Positions 35,387 to 44,684 of a stretch of DNA of 62,048 bases are shown piece after piece (within the stretch, counting starts at the first letter, position 1; each line of letters starts with the position of its first letter). This stretch comes from Bermanella sp034112345 (GTDB lineage Bacteria; Pseudomonadota; Gammaproteobacteria; Pseudomonadales; Oceanobacteraceae), in NCBI GenBank assembly GCA_034112345.1, contig JAWUVN010000023.1, positions 1 to 62,048 of the forward strand, in the 5' to 3' direction. The translations under genes and the position numbers were made by a program. The notes beneath the pieces were generated by a model. The model made no database searches and had not been told where the DNA came from. It was given only the letters and a program-made list of their open reading frames with translations.

Positions 35387-35535
35387 AATTGTAAGGTCCA
35401 ATAAAAATAGTGGATATAGCTACAGTTTGCGATCTATAAAAGAATTTATAAAAGTATATGCGAATAGCATAGTGTTTAATGATTCTCCGCTTATCGTAAT
35501 TAATATATATGTGGTTTTTACTTGTATAAAATAGG

Positions 35536-36954
35536 TTAACTTACAAATCTTTCCATAAAGTTTGCTGCAACACTGAAAATTTTTCGCTTCCAACCTTGGC
35601 TGTGTGGGTTGTTCAGTACCTTGTCTTCACGATCAAATGCCTGAATTACAGTGCGATACCCTAACCAAGGAATAGGTTCAGGCTCCCATTTTCTAAGTTG
35701 TTTGATCGACCCGTTTTGTTTTACCCATGGCATACTGGTTAATTCGGTTTGTTTACCTAATATCAAATCGGCCAGTGTGCGTCCGGCCAAATTACTTGCG
35801 CCTACGCCTTCACCACCGTAGCCGCCGGCCAGTGCAAACTTATTTTTTTTATCAATCATCATGTGTGGGTGAAAGCGACGGGCCATGGATAGGTTGCCGC
35901 CCCATGCATGGCTGATTTTTATATCTTTTAACTGAGGAAACAGTTCGACCATGATGGTTTGGCGTAAACAGATTTCTTCAGCGCTTAAATTAAAATCATG
36001 ACGTAGCTTAGAGCCAAATTGGTAGCTGCCGCGTGCACCAAATACTAAACGATTATCTTTTGTGCGCATGCCGTAGGTCACTTGGCGGCTAAAGTCGCTG
36101 AACACTTCGCCATTTTGAATGCCCAGCTCTTGCCATAGGGCATCAGAAATCGGTTCGGTAGCAATGATTAAACTTTGTACGGGAAGGTGATATTTTTTTA
36201 GCGGAATCAGGCTTTTGTTTAATTCGGCACCGTAGGCTTCTAATGCAGGCACAATCCAATCAGCGGTAACAAGGTGACCGTTAACGGTCATCTCACCTTT
36301 TTTCCAATGGCTAACAGGGCTGTTTTCATAAATGCTTACGCCCAAGGCTTCCACTGCCGTAGCTAAACCGCGGACCAATTTGGCCGGTTGTATGCTTGCA
36401 CAATGAGGACTGTAAATACCGGCCTGCGCATCTTTTATATTTATTTTATTTGTTAGGTCTTGATCTTCAAGCCATTGGTGGTCGGAGTTTTCATAACCAA
36501 GCGTTTCAAATGCATTATAAAATGCTTTGAGTCTTGGGGTTTGCTCGGGGTAGCGTGCGGCTACGTACAGCACGCCTCCCTTTTGATAATCGCAGTGGAT
36601 TTTTTCTTTTTTTAATACTCGCGCCACTTCATCAGGAATACTGTGAATTAAATGATGGGCACGGGTTTTATGTTCGGTATCTAAATCTTTTACTAGAGTA
36701 TCCTGGCCCGCCAATTCACCCATTAGCCAGCCGCCGTTTCTCCCTGAAGCACCGTGACCTGAAAATTTAGATTCAAAAATCGCGATGTTTAAATTGGGTT
36801 GCTGTTGTTTAAGATAGTAAGCGGTCCATAAACCCGTATAGCCAGCGCCCATGATGGCAACATCTAGGTTGAGGTTTTCAGATAAGTCAGGCCTAGGTGT
36901 GAAGGGTTCATCTAGCTGATCCATCCAAAGGCTAATGCTTTTTGGTGTTGTCAC
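35536..36954 (-). CDS. FAD-dependent oxidoreductase (DadA/PuuB-like)
   Basis: A 472-residue member of the D-amino-acid oxidase/gamma-glutamylputrescine oxidoreductase group. The N-terminal Rossmann motif is VAIMGAGYTGLWTAYYL, followed by ESKFSGHGASGRNGGW, the second FAD contact; the C-terminal part has FALAGGYGGEGVGASNLAGRTLADL. It oxidises a C-N bond, probably of an amine or amino acid. GTG start with GAGGAG 7 bases upstream. It is followed by an aldehyde dehydrogenase and preceded by an AraC-type regulator on the same strand, a plausible regulated catabolic unit. It is not proof of putrescine use; no puuA or puuD is nearby. Confidence 0.9.
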   Translation of the reverse strand: MTTPKSISLWMDQLDEPFTPRPDLSENLNLDVAIMGAGYTGLWTAYYLKQQQPNLNIAIFESKFSGHGASGRNGGWLMGELAGQDTLVKDLDTEHKTRAHHLIHSIPDEVARVLKKEKIHCDYQKGGVLYVAARYPEQTPRLKAFYNAFETLGYENSDHQWLEDQDLTNKINIKDAQAGIYSPHCASIQPAKLVRGLATAVEALGVSIYENSPVSHWKKGEMTVNGHLVTADWIVPALEAYGAELNKSLIPLKKYHLPVQSLIIATEPISDALWQELGIQNGEVFSDFSRQVTYGMRTKDNRLVFGARGSYQFGSKLRHDFNLSAEEICLRQTIMVELFPQLKDIKISHAWGGNLSMARRFHPHMMIDKKNKFALAGGYGGEGVGASNLAGRTLADLILGKQTELTSMPWVKQNGSIKQLRKWEPEPIPWLGYRTVIQAFDREDKVLNNPHSQGWKRKIFSVAANFMERFVS

Positions 36955-37083
36955 TTAGGGCTCCTCACATGTATGTGTTCTTGAATTGGACTGCTTTGGG
37001 CAGGGTTCAATTGAACAATTATAGTAGCCGGAATAATAACGGTGAACGTTAATAAATGCTTATGCCCGTGTCCGTGAGGAGTT

Positions 37084-37869
37084 TTATTTTTGAAATTGAT
37101 TGCTTAGGTAAGCTTTAGGAGAGCTGCCGGTGATGCGGCGAAAATGTTTATAAAATACCGATAAAGAATTAAAACCCACCTTAAAAGCCAGTTCATCTAT
37201 ATTAGGCAGTGTTGATAGTGATGGTAAAATTTCGAGCAGATGCTTGATACGACATTCATTAATATAATTGTAAAACGTTTGGTCGATCACGTTATTTAAA
37301 AAGTACGAAATTTGATTGCGGGTATACCCGGTTTCAGCGGCCACATCTTGTAAGCTGAGTTCGGGGTCAAGAAAAGGGCGGGTGCTCATGACATATTGTT
37401 CTAAATCTTGGCCTAGGGTGGTTAATTGCTTTGCACCTAATCCCAACCGATTTGCATTGCTGGCAGCATTTGATGATTGAGCGGACACATTGTTATGGCT
37501 AACCAATACACCGTACTCATGAATATTAATGATCTTGCCATCTTGTACGGTTATGGCTTCGCTAGAACGATAAGTGGCACCCTGCAATTTTAGATCGTAC
37601 TGAATGAACGCGGTGTGTCCATCGGCCCTAATGCGATCAATATGGGTTAAAGATTCATGGCTGTGATTGGGTAGGGTAGATAAAATGTAAGGCTGTAATT
37701 CAGCTAGGCCCATGACTGCATTTAATGAAAAATCGTGATATTGAACCGCATCATGGAACATCGCCAGAATGGCCTGAAGGTCTCGTTTTTTCCAAGCATC
37801 GTGATATTGATTAACAACGTCCAGTGTTAAGAGGGTTTGCTCTGGTGTGTCTGCTGGGGGTTGGATCAT
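37084..37869 (-). CDS. SnoaL-like domain fused to AraC-type HTH regulator
   Basis: The first 125 residues fold like SnoaL/NTF2: VVNQYHDAWKKRDLQAILAM, FHDAVQYHDF, then SSEAITVQDGKIINIHEYG. An AraC double HTH follows: LSLQDVAAETGYTRNQISYFLN and NIDELAFKVGFNSLSVFYKHFRRITGSSPKAY. The SnoaL fold is usually enzymatic or ligand-binding, so here it probably senses a small hydrophobic or amine-derived compound. The gene lies 129 bases upstream of the FAD oxidoreductase on the same strand, which it may control. A fusion of this kind is uncommon in the AraC family as I know it. Confidence 0.85.
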   Translation of the reverse strand: MIQPPADTPEQTLLTLDVVNQYHDAWKKRDLQAILAMFHDAVQYHDFSLNAVMGLAELQPYILSTLPNHSHESLTHIDRIRADGHTAFIQYDLKLQGATYRSSEAITVQDGKIINIHEYGVLVSHNNVSAQSSNAASNANRLGLGAKQLTTLGQDLEQYVMSTRPFLDPELSLQDVAAETGYTRNQISYFLNNVIDQTFYNYINECRIKHLLEILPSLSTLPNIDELAFKVGFNSLSVFYKHFRRITGSSPKAYLSNQFQK

Positions 37870-38029
37870 GTGCGTTTATTATTAATGAAAGTTCAGGCCA
37901 TCATATCAGTGTTTGTTTCGGCTGTGGACTGCTCTCAACGGGAGGTCATATTTAATATATGGCGGTATGTTGTGGAATTTCATATACAATACTCTCTAAA
38001 TATTTAATTCATTTACTCGTGTTGCTTGT

Positions 38030-38443
38030 ATGTTGTTTATATCACATAGCGTCAGTATCCCATTCGAAGAAATTCAGTTAACCGCTATGCGTTCACAAGG
38101 GGCTGGCGGTCAAAACGTGAATAAGGTGTCTTCGGCTATTCATCTTAAATTTGATGTGAGTGCATCAACGTTACCTGCGTTTTATAAAGAGCGGTTATTG
38201 GCGCTCAGCGATCATAGAATCACCAAAGACGGTGTTATCGTGATTAAGAGCCAGGAGCACCGCAGCCAAGAGCTGAACAAAGAAGCCGCACTTAGTCGTT
38301 TAGTCATCATGATTAAGGGAGCAACCGTGGTACAAAAAGCCAGAAGGGCCACAAAACCCAGCCGCTCATCCCAAAGAAAGCGCATGGATAAGAAGACTAA
38401 GCACGGTCAAAACAAGTCTTTACGTGGCCGTGTTAGCCACTGA
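38030..38443 (+). CDS. arfB: Alternative ribosome-rescue factor ArfB (YaeJ)
   Basis: A codon-independent peptidyl-tRNA hydrolase that frees stalled ribosomes. The GGQ catalytic loop is at residues 26-28 in RSQGAGGQNVNKVSSA. The C-terminal tail is strongly basic (KARRATKPSRSSQRKRMDKK), as needed to enter the empty mRNA channel. The length of 137 residues matches E. coli ArfB. Independent of neighbours. Confidence 0.95.
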   Translation: MLFISHSVSIPFEEIQLTAMRSQGAGGQNVNKVSSAIHLKFDVSASTLPAFYKERLLALSDHRITKDGVIVIKSQEHRSQELNKEAALSRLVIMIKGATVVQKARRATKPSRSSQRKRMDKKTKHGQNKSLRGRVSH

Positions 38444-38545
38444 CTGAAATCCTATAAGTTATATCCCCCTAAAGGCGAAAGCATTCAGGGGTTAAGCCAA
38501 ATTCTGCTAGAATCCACCTTATATAAGTTTTCTTAGGTATACATC

Positions 38546-39814
38546 GTGTCAGGATTTTCTGCGCTGGGTTTAAACCAAACCCTACTCGCCACATTAAAAG
38601 ACGCCAACTACACTGAGCCTACCCCTATTCAGGCCCAGTCTATTCCGTTAATTCTCGAAGGCGAAGATGTCATGGCAGGTGCCCAAACGGGCACAGGTAA
38701 AACCGCCGCATTTGCATTGCCAATCTTGCATAAATTAATGGAAGCCACGGCTTCTCAGTGCCTAGGTGACGGGTCTACCAGAAAGGTAAAAGCACTGGTG
38801 CTGGCACCTACTCGCGAGTTAGCGCAGCAAATCCATAAAAACTTTGAAGCGTACAGTGTAGGCAGCGACTTAAAAGTGGGTCTGGCCTATGGTGGTGCCA
38901 GCTTATCGGTACAAATTACCGCCCTAAACAAAGGGGTGGATATACTGGTTGCCACACCTGGGCGTTTGATAGACCACATATTCAAAAAAACAGTGAAACT
39001 GGATGCACTCGAATACCTAGTATTTGATGAAGCTGATCGCATGCTTGATATGGGCTTTAAAGACGAAATCAGCACGATCCTTAAGCGTGTGCCACAAAAA
39101 AGACAAACTCTGTTGTTCAGTGCCACACTTGATGATGCCATTTTCAAATTAAGTAAGTCGTTATTAAACAAACCCAAGTTGGTAGAGGTCAGTGAGCGCA
39201 ACGCAGTGGCCGCCGATGTAGAGCAAATCGTTTATAACGTAGACGCTGATCGCAAGCGCGAATTAATGTCTCACATGATTGGCAGTAAAAATTGGCAGCA
39301 AGTGCTGATCTTTACCCGAACCAAGCAAGACGCCGACGAACTGGCAAAAGAGATGTGCAAAGACGGCATTAAAACTCAAAGTATTCACGGTGACAAAAGT
39401 CAGGGTGCCAGAGACAAGGTGTTAGCTGATTTTAAATCAGGAAAAATTAGAGCGCTAGCGGCGACAGATGTGGCAGCACGGGGTCTTGATATTCAAGATT
39501 TAAAATACGTATTTAATTATCAGTTACCGTATATTGCTGAAGATTATATCCATAGAATTGGCCGCACAGGTCGCGCTGGTGAAAGCGGTTTGGCCATATC
39601 ACTATTGTCGGTAGGCGAAGAGTACTTATTAGAAGAAATCGAAGCTATTCTAGATACGCGATTAAACCAGCAATGGTTACCAGGTTATGAACCTGATTTA
39701 ACCAAAAAAGCACAACCTGATCGTAAAAATACCAAGGTGGCGCAAAAGCAAAGAGCTAAAAAGCGGGCGTACGGAGAAGTCACTGGCAATAAACGTAAGC
39801 CTAGTCGTCGGTAG
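38546..39814 (+). CDS. rhlE: DEAD-box RNA helicase, RhlE type
   Basis: A cytosolic ATP-dependent RNA helicase of 422 residues. In order: Q motif (FSALGLNQTLLATL...TPIQAQSIP), motif I AQTGTGKTAAF, Ia APTRELAQQ, Ib TPGRL, II DEADRMLDMG, III SATL, V ATDVAARGLDI and VI HRIGRTGRAG. A basic C-terminal tail is present (KAQPDRKNTKVAQKQRAKKR). The GTG start at 38546 gives the usual FSALGL N-terminus. Probably acts in ribosome assembly or RNA turnover at low temperature. Confidence 0.92.
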   Translation: MSGFSALGLNQTLLATLKDANYTEPTPIQAQSIPLILEGEDVMAGAQTGTGKTAAFALPILHKLMEATASQCLGDGSTRKVKALVLAPTRELAQQIHKNFEAYSVGSDLKVGLAYGGASLSVQITALNKGVDILVATPGRLIDHIFKKTVKLDALEYLVFDEADRMLDMGFKDEISTILKRVPQKRQTLLFSATLDDAIFKLSKSLLNKPKLVEVSERNAVAADVEQIVYNVDADRKRELMSHMIGSKNWQQVLIFTRTKQDADELAKEMCKDGIKTQSIHGDKSQGARDKVLADFKSGKIRALAATDVAARGLDIQDLKYVFNYQLPYIAEDYIHRIGRTGRAGESGLAISLLSVGEEYLLEEIEAILDTRLNQQWLPGYEPDLTKKAQPDRKNTKVAQKQRAKKRAYGEVTGNKRKPSRR

Positions 39815-39867
39815 TCAGCTCAATCTTCAGTCTCTTATTTAAGTGGCTGAAACCTTCCTTAATGCAT

Positions 39868-39902
39868 GCAGGTAATACGTGATAAAACCGCTTATTACCT
39901 GC
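39868..39902. other. 10-bp inverted repeat between rhlE and LETM1-like gene
   Basis: GCAGGTAATA / TATTACCTGC with a 15-base loop. No T-run follows in either direction, so it is a weak terminator candidate; it could be an operator or an RNA hairpin. Confidence 0.35.
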
Positions 39903-40001
39903 AAAAGATCGTTGCATATCCGCTACTATTCATTCTTTATTTTTATGTGATAGAGTAGGTTTTATGATTCATATAGCACCTACATTTATACGGATAAAGC
40001 A

Positions 40002-40457
40002 TTGAAGCGATATTTAGATGCCCAGAAACGATATTTGAAATCAGTTTCGCATATTGTGAGTGGGTTGAAGCAAGAAAAAGATGAAACACGTACCATGATG
40101 CGCACGTTCTTTAGTGTGCTTACGCAAAAGCTACCTCAAGGTAAGCAGCCTGAAGAACAAGAAATTAAAGAAGCGCTAGAGCAGCTTAAAGATGTGCATA
40201 AAATGGCAGGCTTATTACTGGTTTCAATTACACCGGGCAGTATCGTTACCTTACCTGCTTTGTGTGCATTAGGCCGACGCTATGGTATTGAATTATTACC
40301 CAGTGCCTTTAAAAAAGACGATGAAGCTGAAATAGAAATTTTAGAAAGTATTCTAAACGGTGAGTTTAAAGTGGTCGAAGAGGATGAGAAGCAAGATGCT
40401 AAATCTCCTCTAGGTTTACCTGATGATTCATCTTCGACATCAAGCGCTAAAATCTAA
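40002..40457 (+). CDS. LETM1-like small protein
   Basis: 151 residues with no membrane span. The segment DVHKMAGLLLVSITPGSIVTLPALCALGRRYGIELLPSAF matches the C-terminal ribosome-binding-like part of LETM1 proteins, best known from mitochondria. The rest is charged and ends in a Ser/Asp-rich tail. The start is uncertain: a TTG at 40002 with only GGAT-like SD is used because no ATG lies in frame nearby upstream. Its role in bacteria is not established. A MaoC-like gene follows 49 bases later. Confidence 0.72.
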   Translation: MKRYLDAQKRYLKSVSHIVSGLKQEKDETRTMMRTFFSVLTQKLPQGKQPEEQEIKEALEQLKDVHKMAGLLLVSITPGSIVTLPALCALGRRYGIELLPSAFKKDDEAEIEILESILNGEFKVVEEDEKQDAKSPLGLPDDSSSTSSAKI

Positions 40458-40506
40458 ATAAACAGCTAAGCTTAGAGCGCTAATCTTAAAATAATCGAGA
40501 TACATT

Positions 40507-41397
40507 ATGACAGTGGTAGAATTAAATTTTGATACAAAGCCTGCCAATGGAAAAGCCATGTTAAAAGCATTGGTTTTACCTAGAAAAGGCTTTGATTCTA
40601 ATGTGGGTCTGCCGAATATTAAGGCTACTTGGAAAGACGCAAAAGCCGATTCAATTGCTCTTAATGATTACCTGCTAACGCTCAATTTAGAAAAAGGCGA
40701 TACACTGCCTATTTTATATCCCCATGTTATGGCTGGTAGCATGCATATGAATATGCTTAGTCATAAAGCATTTCCAATTCGTTTGTTGGGGTCAGTGCAT
40801 TTAAAAAATACAATCACGCAGATTAAGGCCATAGCCGACGATGCGGTAATGGACATAAAATCTGAAATTGGTACTTACCGATTAGTTGAAAAGGGCGTTG
40901 AGTTTGACTTTACAACTGATGCTTATGTTAACGGTGAAAAAGTTTGGGAGGAAGTCAGTACCTATTTTCAAACGGGTCGATTTGGTGGGAAAGAAAACCC
41001 AAGCACAGAAAAAAGTTTCGAACTAGACAGCTTAAACGCACCAGAAGAAACGGGTAGTTGGCATGTGCCAAATAATCGCGGTAAGCGTTATGCTAAAATT
41101 ACAGGTGATTACAATCCAATTCATATGTCGCCTTTAGCAGCAAAATTGTTTGGTTTTAAACGTGATATTGCCCATGGTTTTGGTGTGTTAGCTGAAGCAA
41201 TTGAATATTCGGCTGCGATTAATACTGCTGGCGGTTTAGAAAAATCGTTACAGGTAGATGTAGTGTTTAAAGGCCCTGTTTTCTTAGACAGTGATGTGAC
41301 CATTAAACAAAATAAAGAACAAGATGCTAACCGATTTGATGTGTATTGCGCAGATAATACAAGGCCAAGTATTTGTGGTTCAGTTAAAGCCGTTTAA
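40507..41397 (+). CDS. MaoC-like hot-dog dehydratase/hydratase
   Basis: A 296-residue protein with two hot-dog halves. The C-terminal half has the catalytic consensus GDYNPIHMSPLAAKLFGFKRDIAHG (Asp and His of hydratase 2), and the N-terminal half NMLSHKAFPIRLLGSVH. The family hydrates or dehydrates acyl-CoA or acyl-ACP. The context (alpha/beta hydrolase, DUF4442 thioesterase-like protein) suggests lipid metabolism, but there is no operon with a ketoacyl gene. A bidirectional terminator follows. Confidence 0.87.
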   Translation: MTVVELNFDTKPANGKAMLKALVLPRKGFDSNVGLPNIKATWKDAKADSIALNDYLLTLNLEKGDTLPILYPHVMAGSMHMNMLSHKAFPIRLLGSVHLKNTITQIKAIADDAVMDIKSEIGTYRLVEKGVEFDFTTDAYVNGEKVWEEVSTYFQTGRFGGKENPSTEKSFELDSLNAPEETGSWHVPNNRGKRYAKITGDYNPIHMSPLAAKLFGFKRDIAHGFGVLAEAIEYSAAINTAGGLEKSLQVDVVFKGPVFLDSDVTIKQNKEQDANRFDVYCADNTRPSICGSVKAV

Positions 41398-41462
41398 TAA
41401 TCGTTAGGCATTAATGATAAGTTAAGAGTTTGTGTATTTAATATCGTATAACAAACCAACAT

Positions 41463-41493
41463 AAAAAAAGGTGAGCTAAGCTCACCTTTTTTT
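41463..41493. terminator. Bidirectional terminator
   Basis: A 14-bp perfect inverted repeat AAAAAAAGGTGAGC / GCTCACCTTTTTTT with TAA loop, between convergent genes at 41397 and 41523. Confidence 0.95.
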
Positions 41494-41522
41494 ATGTGTG
41501 ACAGGGATATAAATCCCTGTAA

Positions 41523-42284
41523 TTATTCAATATAACGTGTGGCCCAAGCCGCTACGTTTTCAGCTACGTAGGCTGCATCTTTGGCGTGTGACAATAAATG
41601 GTCAGCTGGATCTAACGTAATGAAACTTTTGGGATGCTTAGCATAGCCGTAAATGTGTTCGGCTTCTTTAATTAATACCGTTTGATCATGAGGAGAATGA
41701 AAGACCAATAGTGGTGTTTTCATTTTACCAATGGTTTCATCTTGGTTGTGACTATACACATCATCTAAAAATTGCTTTTTAATAACAAACGGGCGGCCAG
41801 ATAATAAAACATCAGCTTGACCATTCTTTGAAATTTCATCTTCGAATTCAGCAAACTGCTTGATCACGTGACAAGGCTTCGAAGGTGCCGCTACGGTTAC
41901 GACCCCTTTGATCGATTTTATTTTCCCTGCGCCACCTAATACCACGGCACCACCAAAACTGTGACCTACTAATATTGATGGGGCGTCGTAATTGTCACGC
42001 ATGTGGTTAGCCACGTGCACAAGGTCTTCAATACTGGAGGTAAAGTTGGTATCAGAAAATTCACCGCCACTGTGACCAATGCCTGCAAAATCATAGCGCA
42101 CTACACCGTAGCCGTGAGCGACTAAGCCGCGACTAATTCTAGAAGCTGCCAGGCTGTCTTTACCACAGGTAAAGCAATGAGCATACAAAATGTACGCTTT
42201 TGGGTGAAGATTGGGTCTTTCTAAAATTGCAGATAAATTGCCATGAACACCGGGGATATCAAGTTTAATTCTTTGCTTAGACAT
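41523..42284 (-). CDS. Alpha/beta hydrolase family protein
   Basis: A soluble 253-residue hydrolase. The nucleophile elbow is LVGHSFGGAVVL; the oxyanion region is YAHCFTCGKDSLAASRI, and the acid and His lie in FHSPHDQTV and LDPADHLLS. This AHCFTCGKD version is often fused to an OsmC domain in other bacteria, but no OsmC domain is present here. The substrate is unknown. Its own promoter region lies in the 350-bp gap upstream. Confidence 0.9.
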   Translation of the reverse strand: MSKQRIKLDIPGVHGNLSAILERPNLHPKAYILYAHCFTCGKDSLAASRISRGLVAHGYGVVRYDFAGIGHSGGEFSDTNFTSSIEDLVHVANHMRDNYDAPSILVGHSFGGAVVLGGAGKIKSIKGVVTVAAPSKPCHVIKQFAEFEDEISKNGQADVLLSGRPFVIKKQFLDDVYSHNQDETIGKMKTPLLVFHSPHDQTVLIKEAEHIYGYAKHPKSFITLDPADHLLSHAKDAAYVAENVAAWATRYIE

Positions 42285-42592
42285 ATGGGCTCGTTCAATT
42301 CCTACTTGTTATATAAAGCTTAGACTAAATGCTAAATATTGCTTGAGAGAGGGTAATGTAATGACGCTGATGATCTAATGCAATAACAAAAGGCAATTAT
42401 CATCTGATTTTTTTAGAACGGTTAAAATTGCGTAATAAAATGCAGGGTTATTGCGCTAAGACGATGCGAATTCATATCCCCCGCTGCTTTTTTGTGCGCA
42501 ATAGAGGTGTTTGGGGCAATTATACATTTATGAAATGATGCGGGAGTTTGATGGGTGATAACGGGCGAAAAGAAGTATTAATTAACAACTGT

Positions 42593-42624
42593 AAAAGACT
42601 TGCTCATAAAAAGAACAAGCCTTT
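42593..42624 (-). terminator. Terminator of DUF4442 gene
   Basis: On the minus strand, GGCTTGTTC / GAGCAAGTC (two G-U pairs) with a 7-base loop and four T's, 17 bases beyond the stop at 42641. The remaining intergenic bases 42285-42592 show nothing I recognise. Confidence 0.7.
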
Positions 42625-42640
42625 TGGTTGATTTTATTGG

Positions 42641-43129
42641 CTAACGTTTAGATGTCCAAGCCCAAGTCATATTGGCCTTAATAGGTTCAACATTAGCTTC
42701 ATCAGTGATGATGACAGGAACAATGATTTCACCTTTATCATTGTTATTAATGATTTGAATTTGTTCATCTGTTAACGATGCCACTGCGCGCATATCCCCC
42801 GTTGAGCGCTTAACATAATCAATGTCCATCTTTTTGATTAATGGCAGTCTGTTGTCAGGTATGTTCATGGCGAATACAAAGCCAGTGGCGGTTTCGGCGA
42901 GTAAAGCCATAGCGGCAGCATGAACACCACCAATATGGTTTCGGACCTTCTTTTTATTCTTGATACTAATAACGCATTCGTTTGCAGTTAATGCCTGAAA
43001 GCGAATACCTGAGTGCCCTGCGTATTTAATGGCATTACCAAAGGCTTTGCTCATTGCAAATTGATGGATAAAAGAGGGTAGGCGTTTAATTTGACTAACA
43101 TTGCGGCTTAAACGGTTTTGCTGACTCAT
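42641..43129 (-). CDS. DUF4442/PaaI-like hot-dog thioesterase-fold protein
   Basis: A 162-residue single hot-dog domain. VRNHIGGVHAAAMALLAETATG is the hot-dog helix and catalytic loop, typical of the DUF4442 branch of PaaI thioesterases; KKMDIDYVKRSTGDMRAVASL forms the following strands. Acyl-CoA thioesterase activity is likely but unproven. Adjacent, but not tightly linked, to a GNAT gene on the same strand. Confidence 0.88.
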   Translation of the reverse strand: MSQQNRLSRNVSQIKRLPSFIHQFAMSKAFGNAIKYAGHSGIRFQALTANECVISIKNKKKVRNHIGGVHAAAMALLAETATGFVFAMNIPDNRLPLIKKMDIDYVKRSTGDMRAVASLTDEQIQIINNNDKGEIIVPVIITDEANVEPIKANMTWAWTSKR

Positions 43130-43216
43130 AACAATCTCTATTTATACGTTTACCATAATTGATGGAACGCAGTGTATCCATGGCTTTAAGAGAAATGAAT
43201 GGCGAATACGTACAGT

Positions 43217-43759
43217 TTATTGTCTTAAATGGCTCATCAGTAGAATGCTGTCCCCTTTGCGGTTATAGCGTGCATATAGCTGTTGTAGCGGTAACGGTGC
43301 GTTTTTCGGCAGGGTTAACTGGTAATTCGATTGCTCATAAAAGTGCTGTAGGTGAGTATAAGGAAAACAGTGAATATCTTGTTTGATATGATTGTGTAGG
43401 TAGTTTAATAGCTGAGACCCCAAATTTTGGCCTCTTAAACTTTTATCCACATATAGGCTTCGCAACCAATAATAACCAGTATGACTGTTATTGTTTGAGT
43501 CATCATGACTGACTCCGGGAACAAGTCGTACAGCGGCAATAATACTATTTTCAATACTATCTTCTAGCGTGTCGTTGGTTTCTAAATCAGGACGTGCTGT
43601 TTCAACAATTACAAATACTCGTTCATCACCACTGGCGCTGCCCTTGTGTTTTTGTTTTTTGTAGAATTTATTAACCGCGCGAAAATTTGGCTCTTGCCAT
43701 TCATAGGTAGAGTACGCGCTAGAAATCATAATAGAAGAGGTATCAAGAGGCTTAATCAT
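43217..43759 (-). CDS. GNAT-family N-acetyltransferase
   Basis: A 180-residue protein with the acetyl-CoA pyrophosphate loop LRSLYVDKSLRGQNLGSQLL (RxxGxG/A version) preceded by IIAAVRLVPG. The end is degenerate but has the C-terminal strand FYEQSNYQL. The substrate is unknown. A second Met at residue 11 may be the real start. Confidence 0.85.
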   Translation of the reverse strand: MIKPLDTSSIMISSAYSTYEWQEPNFRAVNKFYKKQKHKGSASGDERVFVIVETARPDLETNDTLEDSIENSIIAAVRLVPGVSHDDSNNNSHTGYYWLRSLYVDKSLRGQNLGSQLLNYLHNHIKQDIHCFPYTHLQHFYEQSNYQLTLPKNAPLPLQQLYARYNRKGDSILLMSHLRQ

Positions 43760-43788
43760 GCAGGCAGTTTAACAACTGCGCCGCCTAA

Positions 43789-44367
43789 TTAAAAATCCAT
43801 TTCAAGAAAAGTCGGTTCGGGTTCTTTTGATTTTTTCTGAATGCCCCGTAATTTTTCAATAGAGGCGGTGACTTCTTTATTGTCGTCAAATAACCCTTGA
43901 TATTGCGCGCGATAATCCTCTTGCCATACGCGACTGCCTTTAATCATGCGCGACAAGCTCATAATGCCATTACGAGTCACTGATAATTGCTTATTTAAAA
44001 CATTGCTTTGTGTATGCAGAATACTTAATGCCTGACTAAGCTCACCCTTGGCCGTAGATATATCCAAAGTGCCCACGCTTAATGCCAGTCGTTCATGGCT
44101 GCTTGTGAGTAACTTTACGTTGGCTGTGACAGTATCGTGCTGAATTTGAAACACGCTAACTTGTTCGGTAAACATCACTATCTTTTCTTCTAGTGTGCTT
44201 AATCGAGTGTTAGTTATAATTAAGCCGGTTAGCAGCGAGCTAATGACTCCGAGCCCTATGCTCAGTTTTAATACAAATATAAAAGTAGAGCTTTTATAAA
44301 AGGGCTCCGAAGATTCTAAATCTTCATCCTCATCAGGGTCTTTATCTATTAGACGTTCGTCAGCCAT
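43789..44367 (-). CDS. Membrane-anchored coiled-coil protein of unknown function
   Basis: An acidic N-terminus (MADERLIDKDPDEDEDLE) leads to one membrane helix (FIFVLKLSIGLGVISSLLTGLII) and then about 130 residues of predicted coiled coil. The start at 44367 is supported by AAGGAG 7 bases upstream; an in-frame start at 44397 is weaker. I do not recognise a family. Topology suggests a periplasmic coiled coil on a cytoplasmic acidic anchor. It is 29 bases downstream of the GNAT gene start on the same strand. Confidence 0.7.
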   Translation of the reverse strand: MADERLIDKDPDEDEDLESSEPFYKSSTFIFVLKLSIGLGVISSLLTGLIITNTRLSTLEEKIVMFTEQVSVFQIQHDTVTANVKLLTSSHERLALSVGTLDISTAKGELSQALSILHTQSNVLNKQLSVTRNGIMSLSRMIKGSRVWQEDYRAQYQGLFDDNKEVTASIEKLRGIQKKSKEPEPTFLEMDF

Positions 44368-44684
44368 GACGTTCTCCTTAATTCCATATATAAGCAAAGT
44401 ATAGTCTAGATACGCATATATGCTTTTTTGGTCTTGCTGGGCTTATATGTGGTGTTATTCACATACGTTATAAAGCTTTAGTTGTTGTTATGTGTGGATT
44501 GTTATCGTTTAAAATAGCCTTAAAATAAGTAGAGGGAATTACCGATAAGTAAAAGGTATGAAGAGGGAGGTTTAGAGTGGTAGGTATATTAAATTGAAAT
44601 AGCGTAACGGCAGCAGCGCTCTCTAATGTCTCGCAGATTAGTATCCGGAATATACGTTTATGCGAGAGGCTCTCTTAACCTGCT

